DNA of 45,800 nucleotides. Origin: Lentisphaerota bacterium. GTDB taxonomy: Bacteria > Verrucomicrobiota > Lentisphaeria > Victivallales > Victivallaceae. Position numbers and translations under genes: made by a program. The DNA is taken from positions 1 through 45,800 of the forward strand of contig JAAEMX010000086.1 of NCBI GenBank assembly GCA_024225035.1. The letters run 5' to 3'. This document shows positions 34,640-43,167 of the stretch, one piece after another; position 1 is the first letter of the stretch, and each line of letters opens with the position of its first letter. Under the pieces are notes generated by a model. The model saw only the letters and a program-made list of their open reading frames with translations, was not told the origin of the DNA and did no database searches.

Positions 34640-35941
34640 TTATTTAAGGTATTCCCGTGGGTCTGTCAAATGTCCGGTAATAGCGGACGCCGCGGCAGTG
34701 TAAGGAGAAGCCAGAATTGTCTGAGAATCCTTAGACCCCATACGTCCGGGGAAGTTACGGTTAGTTGTACTGACACAAACTTCAGCCTGATTGCAACGAC
34801 CAAAAGTGTCAATCGGACCGCCAAGACATGCTGCACAGGAAGGCTCAGCAATTTCAAGACAACCTGCATCAATAAAGATGTCAGCCAGGCTTTTGCCGTC
34901 AATGCTGATCTTGTTCAGAGCATCAGCTACTTCAGCAGTAGCAGGCACAATAAATGTATCAACAGTAACCTTGCGTCCTTTCAAAACTTCTGCAGCGAAA
35001 ATGAAGTCCGTGAGTTTTCCGCCTGTACATGAACCGATATAAGAACGGTCAATTTTAACGTCAGCAGCATCTATAACAGTCTTCATGTTGTCCGGAGAAA
35101 ATGGAAGTGCGACGACCGGAACAAAATCTTCAGCTTTGTACTCGTAAACCGCTTTGTAATCAGCATCGTCATCACTGAAGAAACAGTTAAACGGTTTGCA
35201 TGAGCGGGAACGGACATACTCAATAGTCTTTTCATCGGGAGCTATGATACCGTTTTTACCACCGGCTTCGATAGCCATATTACAAATAGTCATGCGCTCT
35301 TCAACGCTGAGAGCTTCAATAGTGTCTCCGGCAAATTCCATTGCGCAGTAAGTAGCACCGTCAACACCGATATCGCCGATAAATTTAAGGATCATATCCT
35401 TAGCTGTAACGCCTTTAGGCAACTTACCGTTTACAACGAATTTTATTGTCGGCGGAACTTTAATCAGCAATTTGCCAGTACCCATAACAAAACCGGCATC
35501 AGTATTGCCGATACCAGTAGCAAACATTCCCAGTGCACCGTGTGTACAAGTGTGAGAGTCTGTACCGAAAAGAACTTCACCGGGGCGAATATGTCCTTTT
35601 TCAGGAAGAGTCACGTGACAAACGCCTGAATATGCATCCGTGGCAGGGTCATAAAAGTAAGGCAGGTTCTGCTCATTAACGAACTTGCGCAACACATCAA
35701 CATTACGGTGACATTTTTCATCTGCAGTAAAGATATAGTGATCAGGGATTATTACCACACCCTCGTTATCCCAGACCTTGGCGTCTTCGCCAAATTCACG
35801 TTTAAACACGCCAATAGTACCGGGTCCACAAACGTCGTGAGTCATTAAAGTATTAGCCTTGACCCAGATATTATCACCGGGCTTGACTTGTTCGCGTCCG
35901 GCGGCATGTGCCAGAATCTTTTCGGTAATCGTCATACCCAT
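34640..35941 (-). CDS. leuC: 3-isopropylmalate dehydratase large subunit
   Basis: A 433-residue [4Fe-4S] aconitase-family subunit of the short LeuC class (about 420 residues), paired with a short LeuD. The opening MTITEKILAHAAGREQVKPG, the FGTDSHTCTHGALG block, and the two later cluster regions SYIGSCTGGKLTD and SCAACLGG supply the cluster cysteines. The closing GRMGSKDSQTILASPYTAAA is characteristic. A homoaconitase or dimethylmalate dehydratase function is possible for this subclass, but leucine synthesis is more likely. Start at 35941 after GGAGA; an alternative ATG lies two codons downstream. Confidence 0.93.
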   Translation of the reverse strand: MGMTITEKILAHAAGREQVKPGDNIWVKANTLMTHDVCGPGTIGVFKREFGEDAKVWDNEGVVIIPDHYIFTADEKCHRNVDVLRKFVNEQNLPYFYDPATDAYSGVCHVTLPEKGHIRPGEVLFGTDSHTCTHGALGMFATGIGNTDAGFVMGTGKLLIKVPPTIKFVVNGKLPKGVTAKDMILKFIGDIGVDGATYCAMEFAGDTIEALSVEERMTICNMAIEAGGKNGIIAPDEKTIEYVRSRSCKPFNCFFSDDDADYKAVYEYKAEDFVPVVALPFSPDNMKTVIDAADVKIDRSYIGSCTGGKLTDFIFAAEVLKGRKVTVDTFIVPATAEVADALNKISIDGKSLADIFIDAGCLEIAEPSCAACLGGPIDTFGRCNQAEVCVSTTNRNFPGRMGSKDSQTILASPYTAAASAITGHLTDPREYLK

Positions 35942-36140
35942 ATGTAGAGGTCTCCATAGTTAAAGTGTTCAAACCAGAAATATTAACTTACAATAGAATG
36001 AAAAAAAATAAAGTATACCGACAAATTTTCTTTAAGGAATATGCTATTATTGGCAATTTTGCATCAAAAAAACTGACAAATCCGACTAAGCGCACTATAT
36101 TATTGCTATAGAGGATTTACTGATTTAAAGAGGAAATAAC

Positions 36141-37634
36141 ATGCACAAGAAATTTATCCTTTCTATTTTTGTTGCAATAGCTTGCATGCTTTCTACATTT
36201 ACTCTTCATGCTGACACAAAAACTACTCCATACATAGTTTTAAAAAAGAAAATTTGTCAAAAAGCATTTTTCCTGGGTGAAGTAGAACGCGGACGTGCAA
36301 TTATAATGGGATTCAGCATGGACTGTCAGCTTAAGTATGTGGTGCCAGTCAACACTCAGGTCCAAGGTCGTGTTTTCAATAATGCCGGCAAGATTGTAAT
36401 CAAGGGTAGAGCCCTGGCAAAAGCTAAGAGTACAACTCAGGAACTAAGCCTTAATATAGCAATGCTTAACCTTAAAAAAACACAACTTATCCAGAAAGAC
36501 ATGGAAGAAGATTACCAACGTGTAAAATCTCTTTTTGAACGTCATGTCTACAGCACAAAACAGTTTCAGGATGCAACCAATGACTACCTGAAGGCTAAGG
36601 CTGATTATGAAGTAGCCAGGCTGCAGGTTTTTGAAGCAAGAGAGGATCTGAACAAGTGTTATCTTAGAGCTCCATTTGACGGTGTCGTTGAAAAAAACTT
36701 TGTATCTGAAGGAAGCTCAGTAGAGTCAGGCGACCCGGTCTTAAAGCTATGTATTCTTTCTCCCGCGCGGATAATTGTAAAAATGCATGAAGTACTTACC
36801 GGGTTAATGAGTGTAAATAATCGCTTTATGGTATATCCTTCCGGAAATTTCTCGCCTTCAGCCGCCTGGCTTAGTCCCAGAGGAATTTTTCCTGACCGTA
36901 TCGTACTTTTCGTTGATAACAACCTCATTCCCAAAACCAAGCTGAAACCTAACGAAGACAAGCTTCCCAAGATCAAATACATGTCACCATCTGCAACCCT
37001 GCGTCAAATGCCCGGCGTTCAAATGTGGGTACCTAACCAGGCACTTTTCAAAAGCCGCGGTAAGTGGTATGTATGGATAGCAGAAGACCAGTTTGCAATT
37101 CATATGGACAAACCTTCACAACGTGTCTTCACAGTTCGCAAAGTAGAGGTTGAGCCGGCCAATATGATTATGGAAAGATCAGTTATTCCATATCATGCGC
37201 TTAAGAAAGCAGATGGCATTAAGCCGTTCCAGTTAATAGTGGTAGAATCGGATGGCAATCTTGTTGACGGTAAAAAAGCCATGTTTGAGGAATATCGCCG
37301 TAAATTCAGACCGGGTGAAAAAGTATGGGTGCTTATACCGGAATTAACAAGACTGGTTCATAGTGTACCAATGTCTTCTCTTCAAAAGCGGGACGGACAT
37401 TATTATCTGTTCACAGTCAGCAGCAAGAAAAAAGCTCTTCCTATAGAAGTTAATTTATATGAAGAACATCCTCCGACAGCTTCGGTTATAGGAGCTGGCT
37501 TGAAACGTGGAATGAAAATACTTATCCCTGCTAAAAATGATATGATATTTCCCGGAGATGAAATTAAACTCGGACGTCAGTTGTCAGGTTCAGATATCGA
37601 AAATATGCAAAAAAACAGAGCCGCTCAACCCTGA
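36141..37634 (+). CDS. HlyD-like membrane-fusion (periplasmic adaptor) family protein
   Basis: A 497-residue protein with a signal peptide or N-terminal anchor (residues 1-25). A first lipoyl-like half follows (VVPVNTQVQGRVFNNAGKIV). A helical hairpin spans about residues 105-170. Then comes the returning half YLRAPFDGVVEKNFVSEGSS with VESGDPVLKL, the classic second biotinyl-lipoyl motif. The C-terminal 250 residues are beta-rich and less typical. Such adaptors bridge an inner-membrane pump and TolC, but no pump gene is adjacent. A frameshifted paralogue lies 1.9 kb downstream on the other side of the glucoamylase gene. The ribosome site AAGAGGAA precedes ATG 36141. Confidence 0.75.
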   Translation: MHKKFILSIFVAIACMLSTFTLHADTKTTPYIVLKKKICQKAFFLGEVERGRAIIMGFSMDCQLKYVVPVNTQVQGRVFNNAGKIVIKGRALAKAKSTTQELSLNIAMLNLKKTQLIQKDMEEDYQRVKSLFERHVYSTKQFQDATNDYLKAKADYEVARLQVFEAREDLNKCYLRAPFDGVVEKNFVSEGSSVESGDPVLKLCILSPARIIVKMHEVLTGLMSVNNRFMVYPSGNFSPSAAWLSPRGIFPDRIVLFVDNNLIPKTKLKPNEDKLPKIKYMSPSATLRQMPGVQMWVPNQALFKSRGKWYVWIAEDQFAIHMDKPSQRVFTVRKVEVEPANMIMERSVIPYHALKKADGIKPFQLIVVESDGNLVDGKKAMFEEYRRKFRPGEKVWVLIPELTRLVHSVPMSSLQKRDGHYYLFTVSSKKKALPIEVNLYEEHPPTASVIGAGLKRGMKILIPAKNDMIFPGDEIKLGRQLSGSDIENMQKNRAAQP

Positions 37635-37642
37635 CACGGCTC
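37605..37642 (-). terminator. Terminator of the GH15 gene, inside the 3' end of the HlyD-like gene
   Basis: GAGCCG/CGGCTC (37618-37623 with 37637-37642) is followed on the minus strand by TG and a seven-T run (37609-37615). It lies beyond the glucoamylase stop and overlaps the last codons of the convergent HlyD-like gene. Confidence 0.7.
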
Positions 37643-37660
37643 CGTTTGAAAAAAGGATTT

Positions 37661-39262
37661 TTAATTTGCTATGTCATACGCCAGCCAGGCTCGTACCAGA
37701 CTGCTGTAACTCCATGTCAAATTAGTTGCACCTTCCATAAATCCAGTATTCCGGTTGATTTGCTCACTCATTTCCAACGAGTTTTGGTCACAGTGCCGAC
37801 GCACTGATGCGACAACTTTCTCCGCATTTGAAACAAGCGAACACAACAACTCTTTACCGATATTGCTTTCGGTATCATAAGTACCGATTGAAATCCCGTC
37901 TTGCAGCATTTTGAAGAAAGGCAGATTCAAGTTAGTCACCTTTATACTACCTTCAGCCTTAAACTCATCAACCAGCTTCAAATAGTATTCAGCTAAGCCA
38001 AGTGAAGTCAAAAACCAGGGGTTCCCCTGCCCGCTGCCATTGGGGTTGTATGCATCCTGAGGGTAACGTCCGATCAGCGGCCCAACTCCAGTCTTGGCAT
38101 CTTCTACGTTTATCCAGTATGTATCACAGCCATTGGCTGCAAAGCAGTTAACTATTTCATAAACAGTTCGCTGCATCTTTTCACTGTTTAAGTACAAACC
38201 GCAATCAGCATTCATCTTGTTCAGTATTGATTTAAATGTACGTGATTCGTAACCTGGCATATCATGCTGCAGGTTCTTATAGATGTGCCCATTAACATCC
38301 AGAACCTTGTTAAAATCCGCGTAAATGGCGCCAAGCATAACTGATGCGTTCAACATCATCCCGCGCTGACTCCATTCATCCTGAAAACCAGCGGTATAGC
38401 CAGTAATTTCGCGATTAAAGTAGTAAAAATCATCATTCCAATGCCTTAAGGCAAGATCAAGAGGATTATTAGCCATCTCAACATAAAATTGGGCTGCACC
38501 CGGGTCATCAATGCTCTTGTCGTTAGCAAGAGCAGCGCCAGTCAACAGTGCTTTCAATTGAGATATTTCAGTAAAGAATGAACGGCTGTAGCTTTCTTCC
38601 CAAAGATTGATAGTCTTGCCTTCGCTGTTACCCGGATTAAAGACTTCAGAAAACTGATGAGCCGTATATTCAAGATCACCTTTTATTATTGGATAGAGCA
38701 CATCCTGGACGTATTCTTCATCAAGTCCCAGAGATTTATCAGGTTTATAAATGCATTCAAACGCTAATCCAACTAATGCTGATGCCCGCAGTGCCGGACC
38801 GTCGTCCTGCCTGCTCCAATCCCAGTAAGCCTGACCTGAGTCGATATGGAATTTGGCAGGAGTCATGTGCTCCCCCAGAGATTTTGAGGAGTAAAATCTT
38901 ATGAAATAAACGTAGTTCTTTAAGTATTCACTGATTGGGTAGCCAAGGTACATTGCATGGTGATTTTTTTTGTATAAATCAACTAAAGTATTCATGACCA
39001 AAGCACCATCACGTACCCAATGCGCAAAGTAACTGCCTCCCCCCGTACTATCTTCACTATTTGAGGCTATTACACCCCCCGGAATAAGGTTTGAACGATT
39101 CCAGACTGTACCATTTGATTTGATCAAATTGCGACACAGCATTGAAGCAAAATCATCAACTTTCTTGTCTTTATAGGGCCATTCCGCAAATACCGGAATA
39201 CTAAGAACAACAACTAGCAGCAACAGAGCGAGCTTGCGTAAACCGAGCAACGAATTTCTCAT
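37661..39262 (-). CDS. Secreted GH15 glucoamylase (glucan 1,4-alpha-glucosidase)
   Basis: A 533-residue protein with a signal peptide (about residues 1-26, ending VFA-EW). The (alpha/alpha)6 catalytic domain shows subsite motifs AHWVRDGALVMN (80-91) and WSRQDDGPALRASAL (149-163). The general-acid region INLWEESYSRSFF (219-231; E222 or E223) and the late block GRYPQDAYNPNGSGQGNPWF are also present. These match fungal-type GH15 rather than the bacterial trehalase-like type. No separate starch-binding domain is visible. The enzyme releases glucose from the non-reducing ends of starch or glycogen-like glucans outside the cytoplasm. Start ATG at 39262 after AGAGAAAGGAAA. Confidence 0.88.
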   Translation of the reverse strand: MRNSLLGLRKLALLLLVVVLSIPVFAEWPYKDKKVDDFASMLCRNLIKSNGTVWNRSNLIPGGVIASNSEDSTGGGSYFAHWVRDGALVMNTLVDLYKKNHHAMYLGYPISEYLKNYVYFIRFYSSKSLGEHMTPAKFHIDSGQAYWDWSRQDDGPALRASALVGLAFECIYKPDKSLGLDEEYVQDVLYPIIKGDLEYTAHQFSEVFNPGNSEGKTINLWEESYSRSFFTEISQLKALLTGAALANDKSIDDPGAAQFYVEMANNPLDLALRHWNDDFYYFNREITGYTAGFQDEWSQRGMMLNASVMLGAIYADFNKVLDVNGHIYKNLQHDMPGYESRTFKSILNKMNADCGLYLNSEKMQRTVYEIVNCFAANGCDTYWINVEDAKTGVGPLIGRYPQDAYNPNGSGQGNPWFLTSLGLAEYYLKLVDEFKAEGSIKVTNLNLPFFKMLQDGISIGTYDTESNIGKELLCSLVSNAEKVVASVRRHCDQNSLEMSEQINRNTGFMEGATNLTWSYSSLVRAWLAYDIAN

Positions 39263-39543
39263 AAAAGATTTCCTTTCTCTTAGACGATTCGAACTAATAA
39301 AATACTTTCGAAATAACTAAACAGGTACAAAAAAAGACACACAATTATTTGCCAATGTTCATTTTTTCATATATTCCAAAAGCCATCAGCACTATGTTTT
39401 GTTAGTTTATTTTATTATTTTCAATACTTTTTTTACTGTACTTTTAAATTGTAAGTGAAATAATAACGAAGTATATTTCAGCAAGCTGAGAGTTGAGAAC
39501 AAATTATAAAATTTTTTAATTTTCTAAAAAGGCATAAGATATA

Positions 39544-40738
39544 ATGAGAAAATTATACATTCTGCTTGCTGCTTTGTCATTGGGGTTTATAAGCATGGGT
39601 GCAGCAGAAAAAAAAGACAGCCGAATCCCTTATGTAATCCTGAAAAAGACAGCACCACAAAAGACTTTTTACCAAGGAATCGTCAAACGAGGGCATACAG
39701 CAAAATTAGGTTTTCTGAACGACGTGCAAATTGAGTACGTATCACCGGTAAACACGGTTGTTGAAGGAAAATTAACCGATACCCAAGGTAGAATCGTTTC
39801 TCATGGTGACATAATTGCCGTAGCTAAGGAATAAGAAAGAAAAACTTAAACTTAAAATAGCTCTTTTCAAATTAAAAAAAGCAAAGTGTGACTTGGCTGA
39901 CGCTAGACGTGACTTTTGCAGAAACAATCGTCTTTATAAGCGCAAAGTGTACAGCGAAAAACAGTATTGTGATGCAGAAAATGAATATCTTCAGGCATTA
40001 AACGACTTTGAAGTGGCAAAACTTGAGGTTGAAGAAGCCAGAGAAGCTCTTGATAACCTCGCCCTAAGAGCGCCATTCAAAGGAGTTATAGAAGAAGTCT
40101 TTTATGCAGCCGGCAGCACATTGGAAAGCGCTGTGCCAGTATTGCGTATTTCAGTTCTATCGCCTGTTCGGGTTCAAGTCCATTTGCCGGAAGCTTTGAC
40201 CAGAGAGCTTAGCGTTAACGACAATTTCAAAGTATACCCGGCCGGCGGAGTAACTCCACACGGGGCATGGCTTGATTCAAGAGGAATTTTTTCAGACCGC
40301 ATTGAACTGGTTGCAAGCAACATCACCATTCCGCTCGGCAATTTAACTGAGGAGCAATCAAAAATGCCCAAAGTTACGGGGCTGGAGATCTGCTCATCAA
40401 TTGAAAAACACAATCAGTACCCGCTATGGGTCCCGGCAGAAAGCCTTGTAAAAGAAGGAAACAACTGGTATGTCTGGACGGCAGCAGGTCAAATGGCCTG
40501 TACGATTGATAAACCTATAGCTAAACAGTTTATCGTGAAAAAAATTAAAGTTAATCCGGCAGATGTAGTAACTGAACATTTCACCGAAAAGTATCGTGCT
40601 CTAAAAGACTCAAATGGCATGCATCCATGCCAGGTTGTCGTACTCAGATCAAGCAAAAAACTAATTGATGGTAAGCTGGCCGTAGTGCAGATTATTACAT
40701 GTACTCTTGACATGCAACACCTATCAATATCACCTTAA
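39544..40738 (+). pseudogene. Frameshifted and C-terminally truncated HlyD-like paralogue
   Basis: It starts at ATG 39544 with a signal-like segment and tracks the 36141 gene residue by residue (YVILKKTAPQKTFYQGIVKR versus YIVLKKKICQKAFFLGEVER). A one-base insertion at about 39827-39830 stops the frame at 39832-39834. In the next frame NKKEKLKLKIALFKLKKAKC resumes the alignment exactly. The helical hairpin and the returning lipoyl half LALRAPFKGVIEEVFYAAGS are preserved to about residue 375. Similarity ends near GKLAVVQ (about 40687), and the last 17 residues are unrelated. The paralogue's final roughly 125 residues are missing. The break lies less than 300 bases from the prophage genes, so element insertion is a plausible cause. 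Confidence 0.8.
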
Positions 40739-40870
40739 CCAACAGCAAGTTACAATATACGCACACTCTCAAAAAATCTTACTCAAAAATTCTAATCTTA
40801 CCCATATCTTACATTGTAGAGCAACAGAGAGCTACCTACAGCAACATATTACGACAAAGGAGAGAAGATA

Positions 40871-40902
40871 GAGCCTTCCGATTAAGAAACCGGAAGACTC
40901 TA
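40871..40902. other. Stable hairpin at the prophage-chromosome boundary
   Basis: Stem AGAG-c-CTTCCG (40871-40881) pairs with CGGAAG-a-CTCT (40892-40902) around a 10-base loop, with one internal mismatch. No T-run follows on either strand, though the minus side is pyrimidine-rich. It could end the minus-strand phage transcript or be part of an attachment region. The surrounding 40739-40962 has no gene. Confidence 0.45.
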
Positions 40903-40962
40903 GCAAAAGGAGGAGAGAGAGGAAACATTCTTTGATTTTAGACATGGTTAAATACATAATGT

Positions 40963-41310
40963 TCAATCCCCATTATACTCAACTTTCTTTTCAGTAACTT
41001 CCACTTTGCCGTTAGTGGTATCGATCTCCATCTCTTCTTCAAAGAGCGCCTTGCCGGAAAAAAGCTCATAAGACTTGGCTTTATATTTAGCTTTAGTACC
41101 CGGGGGGATAGTGGTAATGCTTGAATAATATGAGCCGATAATAATGGACGGGGTCGGAGTACCGCTGCCAGTTGGGTCGGTGGTGGTCATCTTGCCGCCA
41201 GTCCCACTGGTCACGACTCGAAACGATTTATGTCGAATGGCATTACAGCCGGAACTGATAACCAGTGCCAGTGCAAACGGCACGATCATGATAGCTTTAT
41301 TGATATTCAT
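40963..41310 (-). CDS. Small phage lipoprotein, possible outer spanin
   Basis: The frame is open upstream to 41394, but I start at ATG 41310, where a TAGGAGAG site precedes MNINKAIMIV. The 115-residue product has a lipoprotein signal with lipobox LVISSGC (cysteine at residue 21), then a Gly/Thr/Pro-rich stretch and a small beta-type domain (GTKAKYKAKSYELFSGKALF). It is the last gene of the phage operon. Its start overlaps the 3' end of a transmembrane coiled-coil gene by 14 bases. Such an overlapping inner-membrane/lipoprotein pair is the layout of Rz/Rz1 spanins, which fuse the two membranes at lysis. This function is inferred from layout only; a lipoprotein morphogenesis factor is also possible. 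Confidence 0.6.
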   Translation of the reverse strand: MNINKAIMIVPFALALVISSGCNAIRHKSFRVVTSGTGGKMTTTDPTGSGTPTPSIIIGSYYSSITTIPPGTKAKYKAKSYELFSGKALFEEEMEIDTTNGKVEVTEKKVEYNGD

Positions 41311-41581
41311 TTTTATCTCTCCTATAGTATTTAGTGCTGTTCTGTTCGAGAATAACGGCGATTCTGGCGAGCTGTTCCCGCACCGCCGCAACATCCCGAC
41401 GGACTGATTTAATTTCCTCAGTAGTCTTTTCTAAGTGATTAATTCTGACACCGTGGGCAGACATAATAACTTCGGCATCCGCCATTCGGGAATTTTGGTG
41501 TAGCTCAAAGCCGATAATGGCAATAATTACTGTACTCAAGAATGAAAACACTCCGATGATAATTTTAAATGATTTTTCCAT
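41297..41581 (-). CDS. Phage membrane protein with coiled coil, possible inner spanin or holin-like
   Basis: Starting at ATG 41581 (MEKSFKIIIG, preceded by AAAGGAGGC) the 94-residue product has one N-terminal transmembrane helix (residues 5-25, topology N-in). A roughly 55-residue charged coiled coil follows (INHLEKTTEEIKSVRRDVAA and on), with a basic tail. The in-frame upstream extension to 41632 lies inside the previous gene's end and is not needed. A TM segment plus coiled coil immediately upstream of, and overlapping, a lipoprotein gene fits an i-spanin. No endolysin is visible in the window, which weakens the assignment. Confidence 0.6.
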   Translation of the reverse strand: MEKSFKIIIGVFSFLSTVIIAIIGFELHQNSRMADAEVIMSAHGVRINHLEKTTEEIKSVRRDVAAVREQLARIAVILEQNSTKYYRRDKNEYQ

Positions 41582-41591
41582 AACGCCTCCT

Positions 41592-41999
41592 TTAATCCAT
41601 CCACGCTGACCAGCCGAGCCGAGCACAGGCACGGTAAGCGGTAAATGCTTTAACTAACCAGTAAGCGATATTGTCCCAGTCAGAGATTTTGCGCCAGCTG
41701 TAAATACCAAAAATGATTTTACGCATATTCTGCCACATACGTTTATTAGCATCGTCAAAGCCTTCCTCAGTATGGTCACTGCAGGCATATTCGAAGTCAT
41801 GGACTAAGAACGCCGCTTCAAATAAATCCAGTCGTGAGGTAAGCTTTTCCCGCCCCCAGTCACCAAGCCAGTCCGGCCCAGCACCGTTGTAAATAGAAGA
41901 TAGTTCCTTAACACTCAACAGATAAAAGCCTTCAGGCGCTTCGAGATCATACTCATGAATGATATTTTTTAGTTTGCGGATATGTTTCACATCTGTCAT
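41592..41999 (-). CDS. Phage protein with phospholipase A2-like HD motif
   Basis: A 135-residue soluble protein, 3 bases after gpD with a strong AAGGAGGG site. The segment YNGAGPDWLGDW (37-48) followed by LFEAAFLVHDFEYAC (59-73) and an Asp-rich stretch near 82 resembles phospholipase A2. Those enzymes have a Ca-binding Y-x-G-x-G loop, then a helix with the catalytic His-Asp dyad and a tyrosine (HDxxY), as in the compact PLA2 domain of parvovirus capsids. Cysteines for the secreted-PLA2 disulfides are absent. If the resemblance is real the protein may damage or traverse membranes during entry or lysis. I treat it as a motif-level similarity, not an established function. Confidence 0.55.
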   Translation of the reverse strand: MTDVKHIRKLKNIIHEYDLEAPEGFYLLSVKELSSIYNGAGPDWLGDWGREKLTSRLDLFEAAFLVHDFEYACSDHTEEGFDDANKRMWQNMRKIIFGIYSWRKISDWDNIAYWLVKAFTAYRACARLGWSAWMD

Positions 42000-42002
42000 A
42001 AT

Positions 42003-42968
42003 TCAACCCTCCTTAGGTTCACATTCTATTGCTGTAGTCATACCGCTACTGGTCAAGCGGTGGGTAACCTTTTTAGCGCTCCATTTGCCATTAAAGCCGT
42101 CACGCAAGCCTGTGATTAACAGGGGCGATTCTGCGGAGACTTCCGGCTTGCCCGGCATGTTTACATGCAAACTGGCATTTCGCCTGTTAAGTCGATTTAA
42201 CTGACTAGCTGCGGCAGCCTTAGCTGTGTCCTGATCGGCAAAATTCCGCCGTATTCTCCAGACAGGTTTACCTTCGCCAGCAGTTACAGTGATTTCTTTG
42301 CCTTGAACTTTATCGGTATATGTCGCCACCACTGAGGCGTAGCGGTCACGATCGGGGATTTCACCCCGCCAAGAGGTGACTTCAGTATTTCTAATAATGA
42401 TCATGGGTAACTCACGTCCAGAGCTGGACTTATTTTTACCGATATTGACCAGCATTAAATAGCTGCCATTGGGCTTGAGGACGGCGTTGTGCTCCGCCGC
42501 AAGTCGGGTTAGAAAATGCGCGTCCGACTCGTCGGTCTGATCAGTATGCGGAATGTAAATATTTTCAAGATTATCCGGAATCTTAGACTGCATATTATGT
42601 TCATTGGCGATTCTATTGAGCAATTCGCCGAAAGTGACTTCATGCCAAGAACGATTCTTCGGTTCTCTGAGTTCCCGGCTAAGATTAGCGCCCCGGGCGG
42701 TAATTGTCATGGTAGGTGGCGGACCGGACAAAGTTACTTTATCCACGGTGAATGCACCTTTCGGAATAAGCGCCCCAGCATAGCCGACAGTCACATAGAG
42801 TTTTACACCTTTTCTAGGGAGTTGTAAATTATCGGAATCATGGAGAGTGAGCTTTAAGGAGTCAGAGGTAATGCCGTTCTCATCAGTTATATCCAGACTG
42901 ATTAAACGGCGCTGAATAACATCAGTGATATCCTGATTATCAGCTTTGACTGTATAAGCACATTCCAT
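42003..42968 (-). CDS. Phage late control / tail hub protein D (P2 gpD-like)
   Basis: A 321-residue protein. I prefer the ATG at 42968 (MECAYTVKADNQDIT) because the family begins with the pattern A-Y-x-V-x-A-D-x-x-D-I-T, and this ATG follows the gpX stop by one base. The longer frame starts at 43001. Conserved features are LISLDITDENGITSDSLKLT and then LHDSD, a PPTMTITARGA strand, a WHEVTFGELLNRIA segment, and the D-x-x-F-L-x-R-L-A hallmark SDAHFLTRLAAEHN. gpD forms the central hub at the base of the contractile tail tube. In P2 it sits at the end of the tail operon, as here. Confidence 0.88.
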   Translation of the reverse strand: MECAYTVKADNQDITDVIQRRLISLDITDENGITSDSLKLTLHDSDNLQLPRKGVKLYVTVGYAGALIPKGAFTVDKVTLSGPPPTMTITARGANLSRELREPKNRSWHEVTFGELLNRIANEHNMQSKIPDNLENIYIPHTDQTDESDAHFLTRLAAEHNAVLKPNGSYLMLVNIGKNKSSSGRELPMIIIRNTEVTSWRGEIPDRDRYASVVATYTDKVQGKEITVTAGEGKPVWRIRRNFADQDTAKAAAASQLNRLNRRNASLHVNMPGKPEVSAESPLLITGLRDGFNGKWSAKKVTHRLTSSGMTTAIECEPKEG

Positions 42969-42969
42969 A

Positions 42970-43167
42970 TTAATCCCATAAGCTAATCGTGTTTTGTTCA
43001 TGTTCCGGCAAATCCGGAAGCTCTATAATTAAACCAGCCGTTAACCTGCAGCCCAAATCCGCTAAATGTGGATTAGCTTCAAGGACATCAATAACGGCGG
43101 ATTCTCTGCCATAATACTTAAAGCAAACTTCATCGAGCATGTCATTGTCTTTAGTTCTATAGCGCAT
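42970..43167 (-). CDS. Phage tail protein X (P2 gpX-like)
   Basis: A 65-residue protein. ATG 43167 (MRYRTKDND) is favoured, with GGGGAG at proper spacing; the frame extends to 43182. YRTKDNDMLDEVCFKYYGRE followed by VIDVLEANPHLADLG is the LysM-like gpX pattern. The C-terminal LPDLPEHEQNTISLWD with the terminal L-W-D is the standard ending of this family. gpX has a LysM-like fold and acts in tail completion. It overlaps the gpU stop by 11 bases, indicating translational coupling. Confidence 0.9.
   Translation of the reverse strand: MRYRTKDNDMLDEVCFKYYGRESAVIDVLEANPHLADLGCRLTAGLIIELPDLPEHEQNTISLWD

Noticed and set aside
40690..40740. Mu-like left end (TGTACTC...) marking a transposable phage terminus
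   Set aside because: Only the first few bases resemble Mu ends; no repeated end-binding sites are visible, and the tail genes are P2-type, so transposition cannot be argued from this.
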